DNA from: Chrysaora quinquecirrha
Lineage: Eukaryota; Cnidaria; Scyphozoa; Semaeostomeae; Pelagiidae
NCBI GenBank assembly: GCA_014526335.1
Contig: JACTAT010000052.1
Coordinates: 4,323,068-4,387,067, forward strand
DNA length: 64,000 bases
Reading direction: 5' to 3'
The notes beneath the pieces were generated by a model, which was given only the letters and a program-made list of their open reading frames with translations, made no database searches and was not told where the DNA came from. Made by a program: the position numbers and the translations under genes. Below are positions 22,001 to 34,430 of this stretch, one piece after another (position 1 is the stretch's first letter; every line of letters begins with the position of its first letter).

Positions 22001-25000
22001 TAAGCGAATTACAGATGTTTGACATGTTTGATCGTTTGGCCAAGACATTAGACTTGTTTTAAGCCGAATATACCCAAATAGATCATGCAGCTAGGTAATA
22101 GATAGGTACACATCAGATGGCGAAGCCGAATAAATTTAGAATCCTGCAATAGGTAGTAAGGAAAGAGGAAGAGGTTCTGATGGAGGGGAAGCTGGATCAT
22201 AGGGTCGAATTTTTCTAAAACTCGGCAAACAAGAATCTCTCTTTGAAAGGGGATGCACTGCAAGAAGCAATTAGATCTAATCCATATAATTAAAATAAAG
22301 AGCAATGCCTTTCAGAGCTGTGTAAAACCGAGCGTCCAATTCAGCAGCTGAGGAGAAAGAATTGAGTTTGGATTAAATTTAAGGATTCATTACAATGCCA
22401 AATACAGGAGGTATCGGTGTCTTACTGTGACTATTTCTTCTATTCGAAATGCAAGCAGATTTATCGTGCTTGAATTAATTCTATTAAGATTTTCCGGTTT
22501 GATGTCTTAAGACCTTGTCTTATTACAAGAATTTCACCGAAATTGCGTGTTTTAGTAGCCTAAATAGCCTTATGTCAAAGTATAAAAGCCTGAAATTGAG
22601 AAGGAAAACTTTTTATACAGTAGAAAATACAGAGAATTTCATTAGCCTTCAGGAACAATAACTAGTTCGGAGGACTAGCTCAAATCCGCAGTTGAGCTTC
22701 TATGGCCAAAATTCGCTTCCACTCGGATCCCTTGTTCGAAGGGTTTAGGTATAAATTCTTAGGTATTGATATTGCGCCTAAGGTAGACTAAAAGAGACGA
22801 TGAATCTAATGAATCTACGGCCCTGGCCAAACGATCAAACATTCTTGGTCCAACATTTTAAATTTGCTTTACAGCAAATGTTTGACCGTTTGCCACGTCC
22901 AAAAACATTGCTTCAAAAGCAATGGTAACAAAATTAGTTGGTCAAACATTTGTTGTAAAGCAAATTTGAAATGTTTGACCAACAATGTTTGATCGTTTGG
23001 CCAGAACCTAAGAGCAACAAGGTTACCCGAGTTGTGATCAAGAACATAGTTCATGATAAAATCTACTTTAAAGTCTACTTCTCTTGAAGCAAAATTAGAT
23101 TAACTTGAAACAGGTGATCTGCTACTCCAAAGAACTTTATCTTTACTTACGATTACTACTTCAAATATTATTCAAGAATCATCAATTTTGTTGAAATCTA
23201 AGAAGTAAAAATAAACAAAAATAAATCTCTAAAACCAAGAGCGTTTCTCTTGATTCTTAATTCCTCGTAGTTTCGTGTCATTCAAGGCAGAAACAGCTTG
23301 CTGGTATAAGAAGCAAAAACTCTTCAATTTAGATTGTGAGAATTTTCGTGATATTCAGAGAAAGTAGCTAAACCCGTCCTGCGTGAAGGAGTGTCTGATC
23401 AATATTTCCACGACACAATAGAATCAAAATCACGAAATCACGCGACATTAATGGAAAGGTTTTTATGTTCAAATAAGAATTCCGAGAGTCTTTTATTTAA
23501 GAATCTTTTTAGTTGATATTTCCCTGACGTGATAATCCCCCCACGTTACACAGCCCGAAACTCTACCCACCCATTTGACTTTTTCGCGCCCGGCAATGCT
23601 AAGCATTCGTCGATACGAATGAAAATGAATCACTATAAACCATTGACGAGAAGTAGTTTGCGCTGTACACATATGTGAAGCATAAACAAAACTATGAAAA
23701 ATCAAGAAATTCATATACTCCTAGCGGTCTTCAGTCAAGTACACTCTTTTTTTTAAATAAGCAACTGTTCAATAAGCAACCAGGGCTGAGATTGTGCTAA
23801 AATTTCTGGTGAAATAGCTTTCTTTATACTGTACATCCTTGCAAACTTGTCAGTTACATTGAGAAGCCAGAAAAGAGCCAAAATAAGAGGTTTTTGGGGG
23901 GTACCAGGCATTCTGTGACAGCTGAAATCCTAGATATGTTAAGCAACTCTTGAGGGCTGGACCAAAGTCAAGTTGCTTATTGAAAAAAAAGTGTACTAGA
24001 AATTCCTTACGTTCCTGCCTACAGAAGTAAGTTCCTTTATCAAGCAATTCTTTATAAAAAATTTCGTGTGTACAGCAATTTAAAAAAATAAAAATAAATA
24101 TATAAAGTATATAGATGTATGCATGTATACAATATATACCTTGAAGAGAGCTATATCAGTACCAAACACTGCAACAGCCCCGATTTGCTAAGTCCAAAAA
24201 CACATCCACTCACTCTTCCAGTTCTTTTCCACTGGCTTCCTTGAGAGCAAAACAGACGGCTTTGTAAGTTAGATGAGTCACATGACCTCATGTACTCTTT
24301 GCTTCAAGATGGTCTACGATTGGATGGTTATCAATGATAAAAAACACCCGGCATAGATCTTTCAAAGGTCAGGGGGGACTATATCGAAAATCATAAAACT
24401 GAATTTTAGATCGAAAGATTCGAGTACGCATTTGCCTGAATATCACCGCACGACAAATAAAAGAAAGCAGTTGCAATTCATCATGAATTAAAACGGGGAT
24501 GAAGCATATAATCTGTTTATTTTTCCAGGCTCAAATAGCTTATTGCGACTAGTAGTTTCAGTTTTAAAAGTTTGGTGAATCAAGGAAAATGATTGTAAAG
24601 AATCAATGAATAAGAATAAAAAATTCTGCGATCTTCCCTCCTCCCTTCAACAGAGCAATGCCGCGCCCGTAATTTGGTTCATACATGGCACAAGTTGCTT
24701 CTTATACAAATATTGCCCTCATTTGAAGGGGAGGGGGTGATTTACTTTGGAAAACAACGAGAATGTTCCTATCTTAAGAAATGTGTTTAACTGGTATCAA
24801 TAAATTTTGTGAGGGATTGTAGGTCAAAAAGTCCTCGGCTTCGTTAAAAAGGTTGTTCTCACTACTATTTACTATTTTCGAAAATCCTTACCCTCTTATG
24901 ATGACTCAAAGCGTTAATAAAATTTTCCAAAATTTCCGCCCCTTTATTTATTTGAACTCTCCCCATCATTAGGTATACAGTAGGCACCTTTACGTACAAC

Positions 25001-26540
25001 AGCCAATGAGCAACCATAAGTTTATCTAGAGGCGACAAAATGTAATTTTAGCTAACCAGTTATTCGTACCGAAAGAGTTTCAAGAAATTTTCATTTGCTA
25101 TTAATCGCCATTCGTCAAGGAAAAATTCTTAAAGATAAGAATGCCCAGTAGAAACTTCTCTTTTGGTACGACAAAGTGTCACGGCCTTTTTAGGAGCAGT
25201 TGTGACTAATTTGCCGATCGCCAACGTAACTTTTGGGACACAGCATAAAAATTAATAATTGAAAAACTTTAAAAGATAACAAATACTTACCAAACCAAAA
25301 TGTTGATCTTCTGATTTATTAGATAGGAAAGTCAGACTACGCATTAATATTAATGGTTTGTCCTAAAAGTAAATATTAAAAGACAAATAAAGAATCTTTA
25401 ACATCATGCTAGAACCCTATAAATAGCCCAGAGGGGTACTTTGTATACACGCTTTTTTTATAAGGAACCACTTTATAAGGAACCTACATGTAGAAGGCCC
25501 GAAAATTTAAAGAACTTATACTACTAAAGAGAAAATCACCAAGGAACTTTTCTTTGTTGAATATTTTTATCACTGCAAACAATCAAGAATTAGAAAGCCC
25601 GTTCCATTCATTTGCAGTCGAAATTCACATAAATTGTAAGTTAAGAATGTATCAAATGTTTCCTTGAGTAGTCTCGAGCTTTGCTCACATGCAAGTGTCT
25701 CTCTATTATTGTTATGACCACTGTATGTGCAGTTAAAATTAAGGAACTATTAAGGAACTTTTTGAACTACGATTGCCTCAAAAGAGGTCCAAAAATAAGG
25801 AACTTTAAGAACTAGGCCTTGAGGTAGGTTCCTTATAAAAAAAGCGTGTAAATTGGGTGGACTATATTTGGCCAATGTATAATTTCCCAGCCTATATTGG
25901 TGGGTTTTTGCCCTTAAATTTTTTAATCATGGGTATGATTTTGATCAAAACCCCATATAATAAGAGGGTGGGAAATAAAAGAAGACTCCAAAATTTCACC
26001 TTACTGTTTGTGAAACAAATTAGTGTTCAAATCGCGACTGTCCAGGCCTAGAAGTCTTATTTCGGTTATTATTACTCAAAATGGGCTCATAATATAGGGT
26101 CTGGGTCCATATAAGTGGGTGGGTTTGCAAAATCTGGGCGGCACATCCCCGTCCGTCCCAAAGTCATGTACCCCACCTCCGGGTAAATAGTGCCATGTTG
26201 AAGTTGCTCAGCTGTAAGGTGATCGATCAGATAAAAGATGACAAGAATAGGTAGGAATAATCATTTCTCTCTAAACCGGCAGCTGTGGATAGCGGACACT
26301 TCGTTTAAATTGGGAGTGCGTCTTATTCCAGAAAGACTGTTTCATCAAGTAAAGTGCATCCTGTAAGACGGACAGCCCATTACGGTGAATACAGTCATTC
26401 AGTCACGAAGGCGTCCGGTTTATAGATGGCTGACTATTCCTATTCACAATTTATCGTCGACAGACAAGGATCTTTAGAAATAAGAAGCTTAGACTTACCA
26501 TAAAATTAATCTTAATCCGGATTGGTCTGATTTGGATTGG
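19002..26540 (-). CDS. Candidate exons of an unidentified multi-exon gene
   Basis: Four exon-like segments have good splice sites. 26499-26540 encodes PIQIRPIRIKINFM and its donor is ATG|GTAAGT. 25291-25362 encodes DKPLILMRSLTFLSNKSEDQ plus HFGL, in the same phase. 20806-20862 encodes an EIFAVIKEAKLSKKPTRN segment. 19002-19061 encodes INTPPTKTVCRVLACQAPT. The first pair and the last pair each join in frame; at least one linking exon is missing between 25.3 and 20.9 kb. Weaker candidates are at 24143-24191 (QIGAVAVFGTDIALFK) and near 24203-24250. I do not recognise the protein, and both ends of the gene are unknown. The segments could belong to two genes. Confidence 0.4.
19062..20805. other. 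Intron-like DNA without recognised content
   Basis: AT-rich, apart from a diverged GGGTACTTCACCC-type repeat near 19760-20060. No exon with convincing splice sites was found beyond the flanking candidates. Confidence 0.4.
20863..25290. other. Intron-like DNA with scattered repeat fragments
   Basis: It contains a partial foldback fragment at 21930-22050 and the palindromic MITE at 22823-23004. There is also a possible 18-base microexon near 21219-21236 (TKIFK, flanked by AAACAG and GTAAAG) that would fit the phase of the exon at 20806-20862. Otherwise nothing is recognised. Confidence 0.4.
22823..23004. mobile_element. Foldback MITE with long CTGGCCAAACGATCAAAC inverted ends
   Basis: The left end reads ctggccaaacgatcaaacat and the right end atgtttgatcgtttggccag. 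The arms continue inward as near-palindromic (ggtc.aacatttt.aaatttgc), so most of the 182 bases could form one hairpin. A TA dinucleotide lies a few bases outside each end (22816-22817, 23009-23010), consistent with a TA-targeting element. Diverged relatives occur at least five more times in the window. Confidence 0.85.
25448..25848. mobile_element. MITE with CACGCTTTTTTTATAAGGAA inverted ends and TA flanks
   Basis: The left end cacgctttttttataaggaa is matched by the exact inverted right end ttccttataaaaaaagcgtg. TA occurs immediately outside both ends (25446-25447 and 25849-25850). The word ataaggaac recurs several times inside. There is no ORF. The features fit a Tc1/mariner-type non-autonomous element. 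Confidence 0.85.
26050..26200. repeat. Dispersed GTGGGTGGGTTTG...GGCGGCACA repeat
   Basis: The word order tataagtgggtgggtttgca, aaatct.ggcggcaca and ccccgtcc recurs at 41360-41470 and 56440-56720. A diverged relative is at about 30500-30780. It is non-coding and of unknown class. Confidence 0.7.
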
Positions 26541-27259
26541 CTTGAGATAATGTATTATCACAGCTGCGTGGCTAAATCAGCAGGGGCCAGTAGAAGATAA
26601 GCATGTCTAAATTACCTTGCTACCAACTGGAACTAAGAGGCTTAAATGTGAGACGTAAAAATTTGTGTAGTAACTATGGAAGGTTGGTAACAGCCAAAAT
26701 ACCGATATGCATAACACTGAGTACTCTCCTCCGCAGAGGTTTACTACCGCCTTTTTTCTTTTCTTTTTCTCAACGCCTCCGCAGCCACATACGAAATTCC
26801 GATTTCGTATTGAATTGCTCTCAGTCTTAATGTTGTTTCCCTTATTCTCAGTGTCATCACTGGTCATGGCAGATGGCGAATTCTGCGAGAAATTTTGTTT
26901 TTGCAAATGATTATCACGAAAAACAATGCGATGAAAACAAGCCCATTAAAAAGTGTTTTGAAAATCAAGACTTTTGAAAAACAGACTCACTCCAAGGAAA
27001 ACATCTAATAAGACCAATAAGACGAAATTAGTTCGGCACAAAGTTTGAAATAAAAGTCTTCAATCGCTTTCCTCTCATTACCACGAAAATAAATTTCAAT
27101 CGCAGAAATATTATAAACAGGAATATGAGTGTTTTTATTGATCTGCTAGAAACATATAATTATAGATTCACTTGTCAGTTTTGGATGTTACCAAAACAGA
27201 ATTATAACAATAAGCAAAAGCCGTGCAATCGTTTAAAATATAATTTTACTGAAAATGGC

Positions 27260-27640
27260 GGTGAGAAAATTTCCAGTCATGATGCATTGCGAGCTTAAAA
27301 TAACGTACATCCTGCATTATGGGGAGAATTTCACCCACAATGCACTGCGAGCTCTAAAAATTCGAGCTCTGAGAAAAGGAGAATAGCAAACTATGATGCA
27401 TTGCTAGCTCCTCAAAATGTTTTGCACTGTATCATGGGAAGAATATTTAGGACCAAAATGCAACAAAAACTCTGAAAAGTCGCTCTCAATATATTATTGG
27501 GTTGGAAGGAGATTTACAAACCAGAAAGCATTTCAAGACAATTATCAACCAAGATGCATTTCGAGCTTTGATAAAAATATGCGCAAAGCATCATGGAATA
27601 TATTATCACCTAAGGATATTCCCGCTGCCATTCTAGAATA
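27260..27640. repeat. Degenerate tandem repeat with GATGCATTGCGAGCT core
   Basis: The cores gatgcattgcgagct (27282), aatgcactgcgagctc (27339), gatgcattgctagctc (27395) and gatgcatttcgagct (27551) recur at irregular spacing downstream of the EIF6 stop. Confidence 0.6.
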
Positions 27641-27751
27641 TTAATGAAATTTCTTGCCTGATTTTAAGTCATGTTATTGTCTTTCAGCCATGCTATCGGT
27701 TGACGTTGAAATAGAAAATACTCGTTGAAAGATCCAGGGCATCTCGCACTT

Positions 27752-28826
27752 TTATGTCATGCTGAAAACAAAAAAAATGTTTAGGAATTCTTTCTAGAAA
27801 CCGTTTATCAGAAGCCTAAATATATAACTGTAAATGTAATTGCTCTAGACACAATTTCTAACTTCACCATTTATTTCCGTTCTACGGTACTTTAGTGAAT
27901 AAGATATAGGCTTGTTACGCGAATCCCACTCTTCACAAACAGCAAAAACAACAACAACAACCCATCAGCATTTTGCTTACAGTAGTTTGAGCGTCCAGCT
28001 ATTCAGCTCAATAGCGATAACTACGACTCATGTAATACGTCTAGAAAAGATACACAGGGACAGGCATTGTGATAAATAAACGTCAGACTCGCATGATAAC
28101 TTATATACCGTTAAAGTATTATCAAACCCCTTTTGTCATTTCTCTAAGCGGACTCAAGCGAAATTTCAAAAGAATAAGCCCCCCTCTCTATTAAGCCCCA
28201 TTTGTAAACTTTGGGCACTCAAGATTGAATTTAGCGTATGAAATGAATGACATTATATTTGATATTCTAACCAAAAAACGCGAATAATATCTTCTAGCTA
28301 CGTGTTTCTAAGTAAAAAAGTTCTAACCGACAATTACAACTACAACTCTCTACAACTTGAAATATTTCTAGCAGACCTTAGTTGTCCTCTCGTTTAATTA
28401 ATTCTGTAATGGTCATAACAGTTAAAGGCTGCTTAACTAGTTGTAATTTTTCCTCAAAGTCTATCTCGTAATTCTACAGCCCACAAATCCCCAAGAAACT
28501 GGCACATTGCGTTGAAATGATAAATAAATCAAGAACTTTGCCACATCAAAGACTTAACCAGTCCACAAGTAGCTTAATGCGAACAGCAGTTACGTTTATC
28601 ACGGAACACAAGCCTCGTACATCAAAGCTTATCAAGTTTTACCCTCTCCGAGGTTCCATACCAACAACCTCATAGACCATATGGTAAAAACTATATGAAG
28701 TTATGGAATGAATCACACAGTTTCTTGGGTCGGAACTTTCGAATTCCCTTCCAAATGAGATTAAATAATCAAAAAATTTAAATCAATTTAAAACGCTTAA
28801 ACTAGCAATAAGGTTGATGTTGATGC

Positions 28827-28884
<58 letters not shown>

Positions 28885-31800
28885 CATGATGATGATGATA
28901 ATCATGATCATGATATTGATGACGATCGATGAATGATGATGGTGATGATGATGATGCCACAAGGTTGGTGATGACGATGACGATGAAAGAAATGATACGT
29001 TATCCGCACTGACGAACACACTGACGAACAAGGCACGTAGCGAACAAGCTGACGAATACGGCACGAAAGTAACATGCCGACGAATACAATGTGAAATCGA
29101 TCTTATGGGAACTAGGCTCAAGGCATCACAAAGTAAATAGAAAAACTACATTAAATGAATCCAATTACCTTTCAATAAGAGATGCCCTCATCGTCGTACC
29201 GATAGCCGATGGCTGATTATCGCCTAATTTGAATATACTTTCTATAACGGACAGTTCAGTACTTGTAGTATCCAATCCACAAAATGCACTCCAGTCATTC
29301 ACTACCATTCCTGCGCCAATTACGTCACTTCCTCTGTTGACAGTGCCAGCCTAAAAAAGAAATAAGTAATTTTTTAATATTCTCGGCGTTAAATTGCTAT
29401 AACCCCAATTCTTGTTACAAAAGATTCTACTTACTCAAATTCTTTATTTTGAAATAGACCTGGTTCATACACCCCTGAAAGGACCTGTTTTAAGGCTTTC
29501 GGAAAGAAAACAGACACACTGCTAAAAATTCCTGGGAATAATGCTCCATGAAATCAACATCTATAGAAATAAATGTACGAAATCAACATGCTGACGACAA
29601 TGTTCTGTTGAAATGCACATGCTGACGAATACGTTTTTCAGACGAATATGATGACACATACACGTTATTTTAATAAGAAAGTGATTTATAAGAAAGTTGT
29701 GCTCAACATCTTAAAAGCATAAGAAAGTTCAATACTGGATTCTTGAAACTTAAGAAAGATCTGTTTCATATTTTCACTCTTAATGCTCTATAAGTTATCT
29801 TCCTCTTCTATTCAGTTGTACATCTTGCTATGAAACGAGTTTTGTGATTATATTCTATGGAAAACGTGGTATCTGTGCAATGTATACAGTGCCTTAAACT
29901 GTGCATTCGCAGAAATACTGCATTCCAAAATTTTTGCTAAGAAAGTCACAACAAGTTTTGGTAATGAAAACATGAAAAATCTAAGAAAGTTTCAATACTG
30001 GCCGAAAAAAAAACTTTCTTATAAAATAAAAAATGTGTATGTATGTATCTGAGGAATGCGATATAATGAAATCACGAAAAGAGCACAAAGTGAACATGCT
30101 GTATGCTAAGAAATACGGCATATATAAATTCTAGGATCACTTTTCGAGTTGGTTATTTCATAGCCAGCAAGGAATCTGTGTACAACATCAATTTGCAATG
30201 TCTTTTGACATTTTTGCTCATGACTTTTACATATATCTTGCCTCAAAATAGACCAAATTTTGAGAAAAATCCTGCACTAATTCAAAATTGTTCTTGGAGT
30301 TGGCTTTCGGTCGTTGTATTAAAAAGATTAACAGAAAAAGACCTACCACTAATGGCACTTGCAGAAGTGAAGAAAGCTCATCTTGATCTTCAATTGATGT
30401 TTTTGGGTGCACCTGAAAGTAATGTGTTATTTTAACAGACAAATGTATAGTTAAAACAACGCTTGGATATAATCCTTATATTGATTATGGCCCCTGGGAG
30501 ATACATGACTTACGATGGGTGGGGATTCGGCCAGAGACAGAAAACATGGGGGTTGGGGCCCCCAATCCATCCAATTTTGTTGAAAATTTTTTGATTTTCC
30601 ATAAAAATGGCACAAATAGAACATTTCTCAATTACTGTCAGAAATTTAGGCCTCTCGGCCCCACCAATTGGAATTTTGAATATCTGCCCTATCTGTCAAT
30701 GTTATTTGCTGCTGAGATTTTACAGACCCAACCACTATAAAGTGGGCACAGACCGTCCCCTATACATGGGTAATAATAAGCAAAATATTAGAGCAGAAGA
30801 CTTCCTAGGCATTTTTATTACTTGAGATTTCACGAACATCTTTGACGCCATATCAACACTATTTTCCCTCAAAAAACGTAAAATCATTCAGTTTTCTTCA
30901 TTTCCAAACCCTCTTAAAATAATGTTTTGTTAAAATCATACCCATGTTTGGAGAATTTCAGGGAGAAAAATCCATCCATATGAGCAGGCATCCTTTCATA
31001 TCGAAATCATATTGAGTACCCCCTGAATTGTGGCAGACATTAACTAAAAAGATGAGACTACCTACCAATCCTCCTTGGTTTGTTATTTTACAATATGACC
31101 CAACAAGAACATTGCCAGCTATAGTTTGTCTGAAAACTTCAACTTTTAACGTATCTGCAAGTATCTGTTCAGTCTCCTAAAGAGAGTTAAAAACTGAGTA
31201 AAACAGAGTGTTGTTTTAAGGGGTGGTAGGGGGTATTTGGGGAAACAAAACTTTTCATATTTCTTAATATTTCTTAATTAGGAAAGGTGAAACACTGTAT
31301 TTTTACCTCAGAAATGAACAACAAAAGTCTTGCCCTGCAAAACGTGAGAAGCTTTAACATATATACTTGTTCATTAAACACTCGCTTGATTTATTGCACT
31401 CATCGGACTTACCTTGTCAATGTCCGGGTGTACAAGTGCAACATAGTCATTGCATACAACTACATTGCCAAGAGCTGACAGCCTTTCTTCCACACGCTGG
31501 ATATTAATGTTTTCAGGCAAAGAATTTCGTATATGTTGCATTTCCTATTGGAAAAATATGCAAGTGTTAGGGCAGCCTATCTCACAGTTTCTTTAATAGA
31601 AATAGTTTTACAATTAATATACCTGAAATATATATTTTATGAAGAAAATTGTTACTTATTTAATAATGGAACCATAATACGGTAATTAGGTATATGGTAG
31701 AATTGCTTTCAGTACCTGGTCAGTTGTTGTACTTGGAAGAAGAAGTCCATGTCTGTTTCCTACAATATTTGACAAAGAACTTAGAATCAAAATCAAAGAA

Positions 31801-32029
31801 CCTAGAATATGTTACTATTTTGTTATATCCCTATCAACCCCATATTATATCCCATGTCCCTATTCTGTGCCAGTCATCATCATCATCAACATCATTAGCA
31901 GCAGCATTATCACAATCATCACAATTATCATCAGCATCATGAAAATCATAGTGATAATCATCTTCATTATGATCATCATGATCATTATGATCATCATAAT
32001 GATTATGATCCCCATGAAAATTATCATCT

Positions 32030-32061
<32 letters not shown>

Positions 32062-32093
32062 GATTAAAATCATCATCAGATCATCATCATCAG

Positions 32094-32137
<44 letters not shown>

Positions 32138-33274
32138 AATCATAATCATTATCATCATTATAATCATCATCATCATCATCATCATAGACATTTTCTTCAA
32201 ACATGTTCATATTCAAATGCTGCAAGATTCAAACTTTGAACAAATCGCTTGACTATTGCTCAAAATAAGCATAAACTTACCAACAGACATTCTTCCAATA
32301 ACATTACAACCTGCAACTGAGGTATGTATCACTGGTATCGTGTCAGCCAATTCGCCTTCAAATACACTGAAAAAGACCAAACAATATTTAAAAAGTTAAA
32401 AATCTCAACCTTTCCTGACAGATGACTTCATTCAAAACAATAGGTCTATTGTTTTCCTTTCCTCTACTTGAAACTGCATGCAGAAGTTCTTCCTACGTGC
32501 AACAAGCAGTCTGAAAACCTGTCATGTTCCAATACATTGTAACCTGGTTCGAATGGAAACTTTGCTGTGCACATTGACAACCTGGGTGCACAATTGCGGC
32601 CAAAACAATAGAAAACAATGCTCATATTGTTTGGAAAATTATAGCCTTGTATGTGGGGTGCACAAAGATTCATGGTGTGTTTAGACAGTGCACACTCTGC
32701 CAACTGGGATACAAGGACGCAACTGCATAGAAATGTTTAATCAATTTCAACTTTATTTCTTCTATATTGCCATCAATGCTCTTTGACTGCACGACCATGC
32801 TAAACAGGTTCCCATATCATCATAAGTGTACGCATATGCATCCCCTTATTCCTGATGATATGGAAACCAGGCTTAAAGGACCTTGGTTTGCAACTACGAA
32901 TTTCCATCATGTCACTCAGTGTTAGAATGACATTTTAGCATTCTAATTAAGCCGCATTGCGATTGATTGATAGATACAGCACAATACAGGGCTATTCACT
33001 GACGCAGATCACTTGCTTTTCCTATTGTAAGGCTATCTAGGTGCTCTGGCTATTCGCATTGCTAAATCTTGGCTTAAACTAAGCTGCTAAGTACGGTAAC
33101 CAATAAACGGGCCTAAAGATTCATTGGCCTAAGCGAGCTTCAACTTCACTTCATTCAGCAAACCTACCTATAAAAATTCTCCGATCCACCGCTTGCAACA
33201 AGGCAGTAGCTATTTGTAAGAGTGGAAAAGACGCCAACTTCGTTGCTGTTTTCAAATTGAGCTCTAACAGCCAT
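27752..33274 (-). CDS. EIF6: Eukaryotic translation initiation factor 6, complete
   Basis: Eight coding exons: 33168-33274, 32281-32366, 31716-31759, 31413-31544, 31066-31176, 30347-30412, 29169-29350 and 27752-27761. They sum to 738 bases, 245 residues plus stop, exactly the length of human eIF6. Recognisable blocks in order are [84 protein letters not shown] and [20 protein letters not shown]. The fold (family knowledge) is a five-fold pseudosymmetric pentein. eIF6 binds the 60S ribosomal subunit, blocks premature joining to 40S, and acts in pre-60S maturation in nucleolus and cytoplasm. The last exon supplies only the end of ...SLIESMT and the stop. All introns have GT-AG ends. Confidence 0.96.
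28812..28990. repeat. (GAT)n microsatellite in EIF6 intron 7
   Basis: A long gatgatgat run with interruptions. The poly-His/Ile reading frames over it are not genes. Confidence 0.97.
29667..30035. mobile_element. Possible MITE with TTATAAGAAAGTT ends
   Basis: The left part ttttaataagaaagtgattt and a right part that inverts to ttttataagaaagttttttt frame about 365 bases. The word taagaaagtt recurs inside at least six times. The plan is like that of the element at 25448-25848, with a different repeated word. Ends are not sharply defined. Confidence 0.5.
31865..32195. repeat. (CAT)n microsatellite in EIF6 intron 2
   Basis: About 330 bases of catcat with at-rich variants. Overlapping frames on both strands are low-complexity artefacts. 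Confidence 0.97.
32801..32877. mobile_element. Very short foldback element (AAGCCTGGTTTCCATATC ends)
   Basis: acaggttcccatatcatca at the left is the inverse of gatgatatggaaaccagg at the right, enclosing about 40 bases. A longer relative with the same ends is at 41858-42239. Confidence 0.6.
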
Positions 33275-33656
33275 TTTTCCTTCTTCTCTGTCCCACAAAA
33301 ATTCTTTCCTTTTCGTCTGCACTGACCGCTTCAGACTGAGGAAGGCACTTTACCCACGAGGATTGCACCACCGAGGTTGCACAACATTTCTGAAATGGTT
33401 TCAAATCGAGGCAGAGGATGTCAGGTGTCAAATTGAAACATTGGATGAAATGGAAACATTACATTTTTCACACATTCAGCTCAGCGTTTTTTACAGTGAA
33501 ACATATGCAAATGAGCAGAGAAAAAGCATTTTCGAAGTACCGTCCGATATTTTGCCAGCCAAGCAGTTGTTCTTGTCAATTAAACGTACCGTACTTCTTT
33601 CGCCGTGCTACAAACACCGCTCCTTAAAAAGTCGCATCTAAAAGTTCTAATATTAG

Positions 33657-33945
33657 AAACTAAAGCTATGGCTAAACTAGGAGACTTGTCGCGCGCGACA
33701 CTGTATTCGGCGTGTCTCCAAGAGTGGCTAAACATGCGAGGACAAGCAAGCAACATGTCCCCCCGAGTCAATTGCATGTCGCGGAGACAAGAAATGTTTC
33801 TGTTGTCTCCCAGAAACATTTGCGTGTCTCTTGTACAAATTTTGTCGCACGCTACAAAGTTTCCGAGGTGGCTAAACTGGGAGACACCGAGGGGACATCG
33901 ATGTCACGCGCGACATGTCTTCTAGTTTAGCCAGGCCTTTAGTTT
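33657..33945. mobile_element. MITE with GGCTAAAC...CGCGCG inverted ends
   Basis: Left aaactaaagctatggctaaa and right tttagccaggcctttagttt are inverted. The arms continue through gagac..tgtcgcgcg on both sides for about 40 bases. Inside lie cggcgtgtctcc and gtggctaaac words. Orientation is opposite to 9156-9447. Confidence 0.85.
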
Positions 33946-34063
33946 GTCAAGTACTCTTTGTTAATTTTCTTCTGCGCAAAAAAAATTGTTTTTACCACGG
34001 CCAAAAAGCTGGAAAGCCCGACAGGCATTTAAAAAATAGCAACGCTGTAGCAATGTCCGAAGG

Positions 34064-34186
34064 ACGCTGATGATTATGATAATAATGATGAAGATAATGT
34101 TAATAATGACGAAGATGACGAAGAAGAAGACAACGATGATGAGAATGATGATTATGTTGGTGATGATGATGATGATGATGATGATT

Positions 34187-34226
<40 letters not shown>

Positions 34227-34430
34227 CTTTGAAGAGGATGATAATGACCATAATGATCATGCTAGAGACGATCATGATGATGATTATGATGCTCGACGAC
34301 GACGACAACGATGATGATGATCACGTTGAAGACGAAAATGATGATCACCGTCTTCATCATGTTGAAGACAATGATTGGTGATTGTGATGATGATGGTGAT
34401 GATGATAATGATCCATTACGATCATGATGC
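34064..34430. repeat. (GAT)n microsatellite
   Basis: gatgat runs with GAC and AAT variants. No coding meaning. Confidence 0.97.

Noticed and set aside
28783..29121. Open frame rich in Ile/His over the GAT array
   Set aside because: Reading frame of a trinucleotide repeat inside an EIF6 intron.
31834..32076. Asp/His-rich frames on both strands
   Set aside because: CAT microsatellite in an EIF6 intron.
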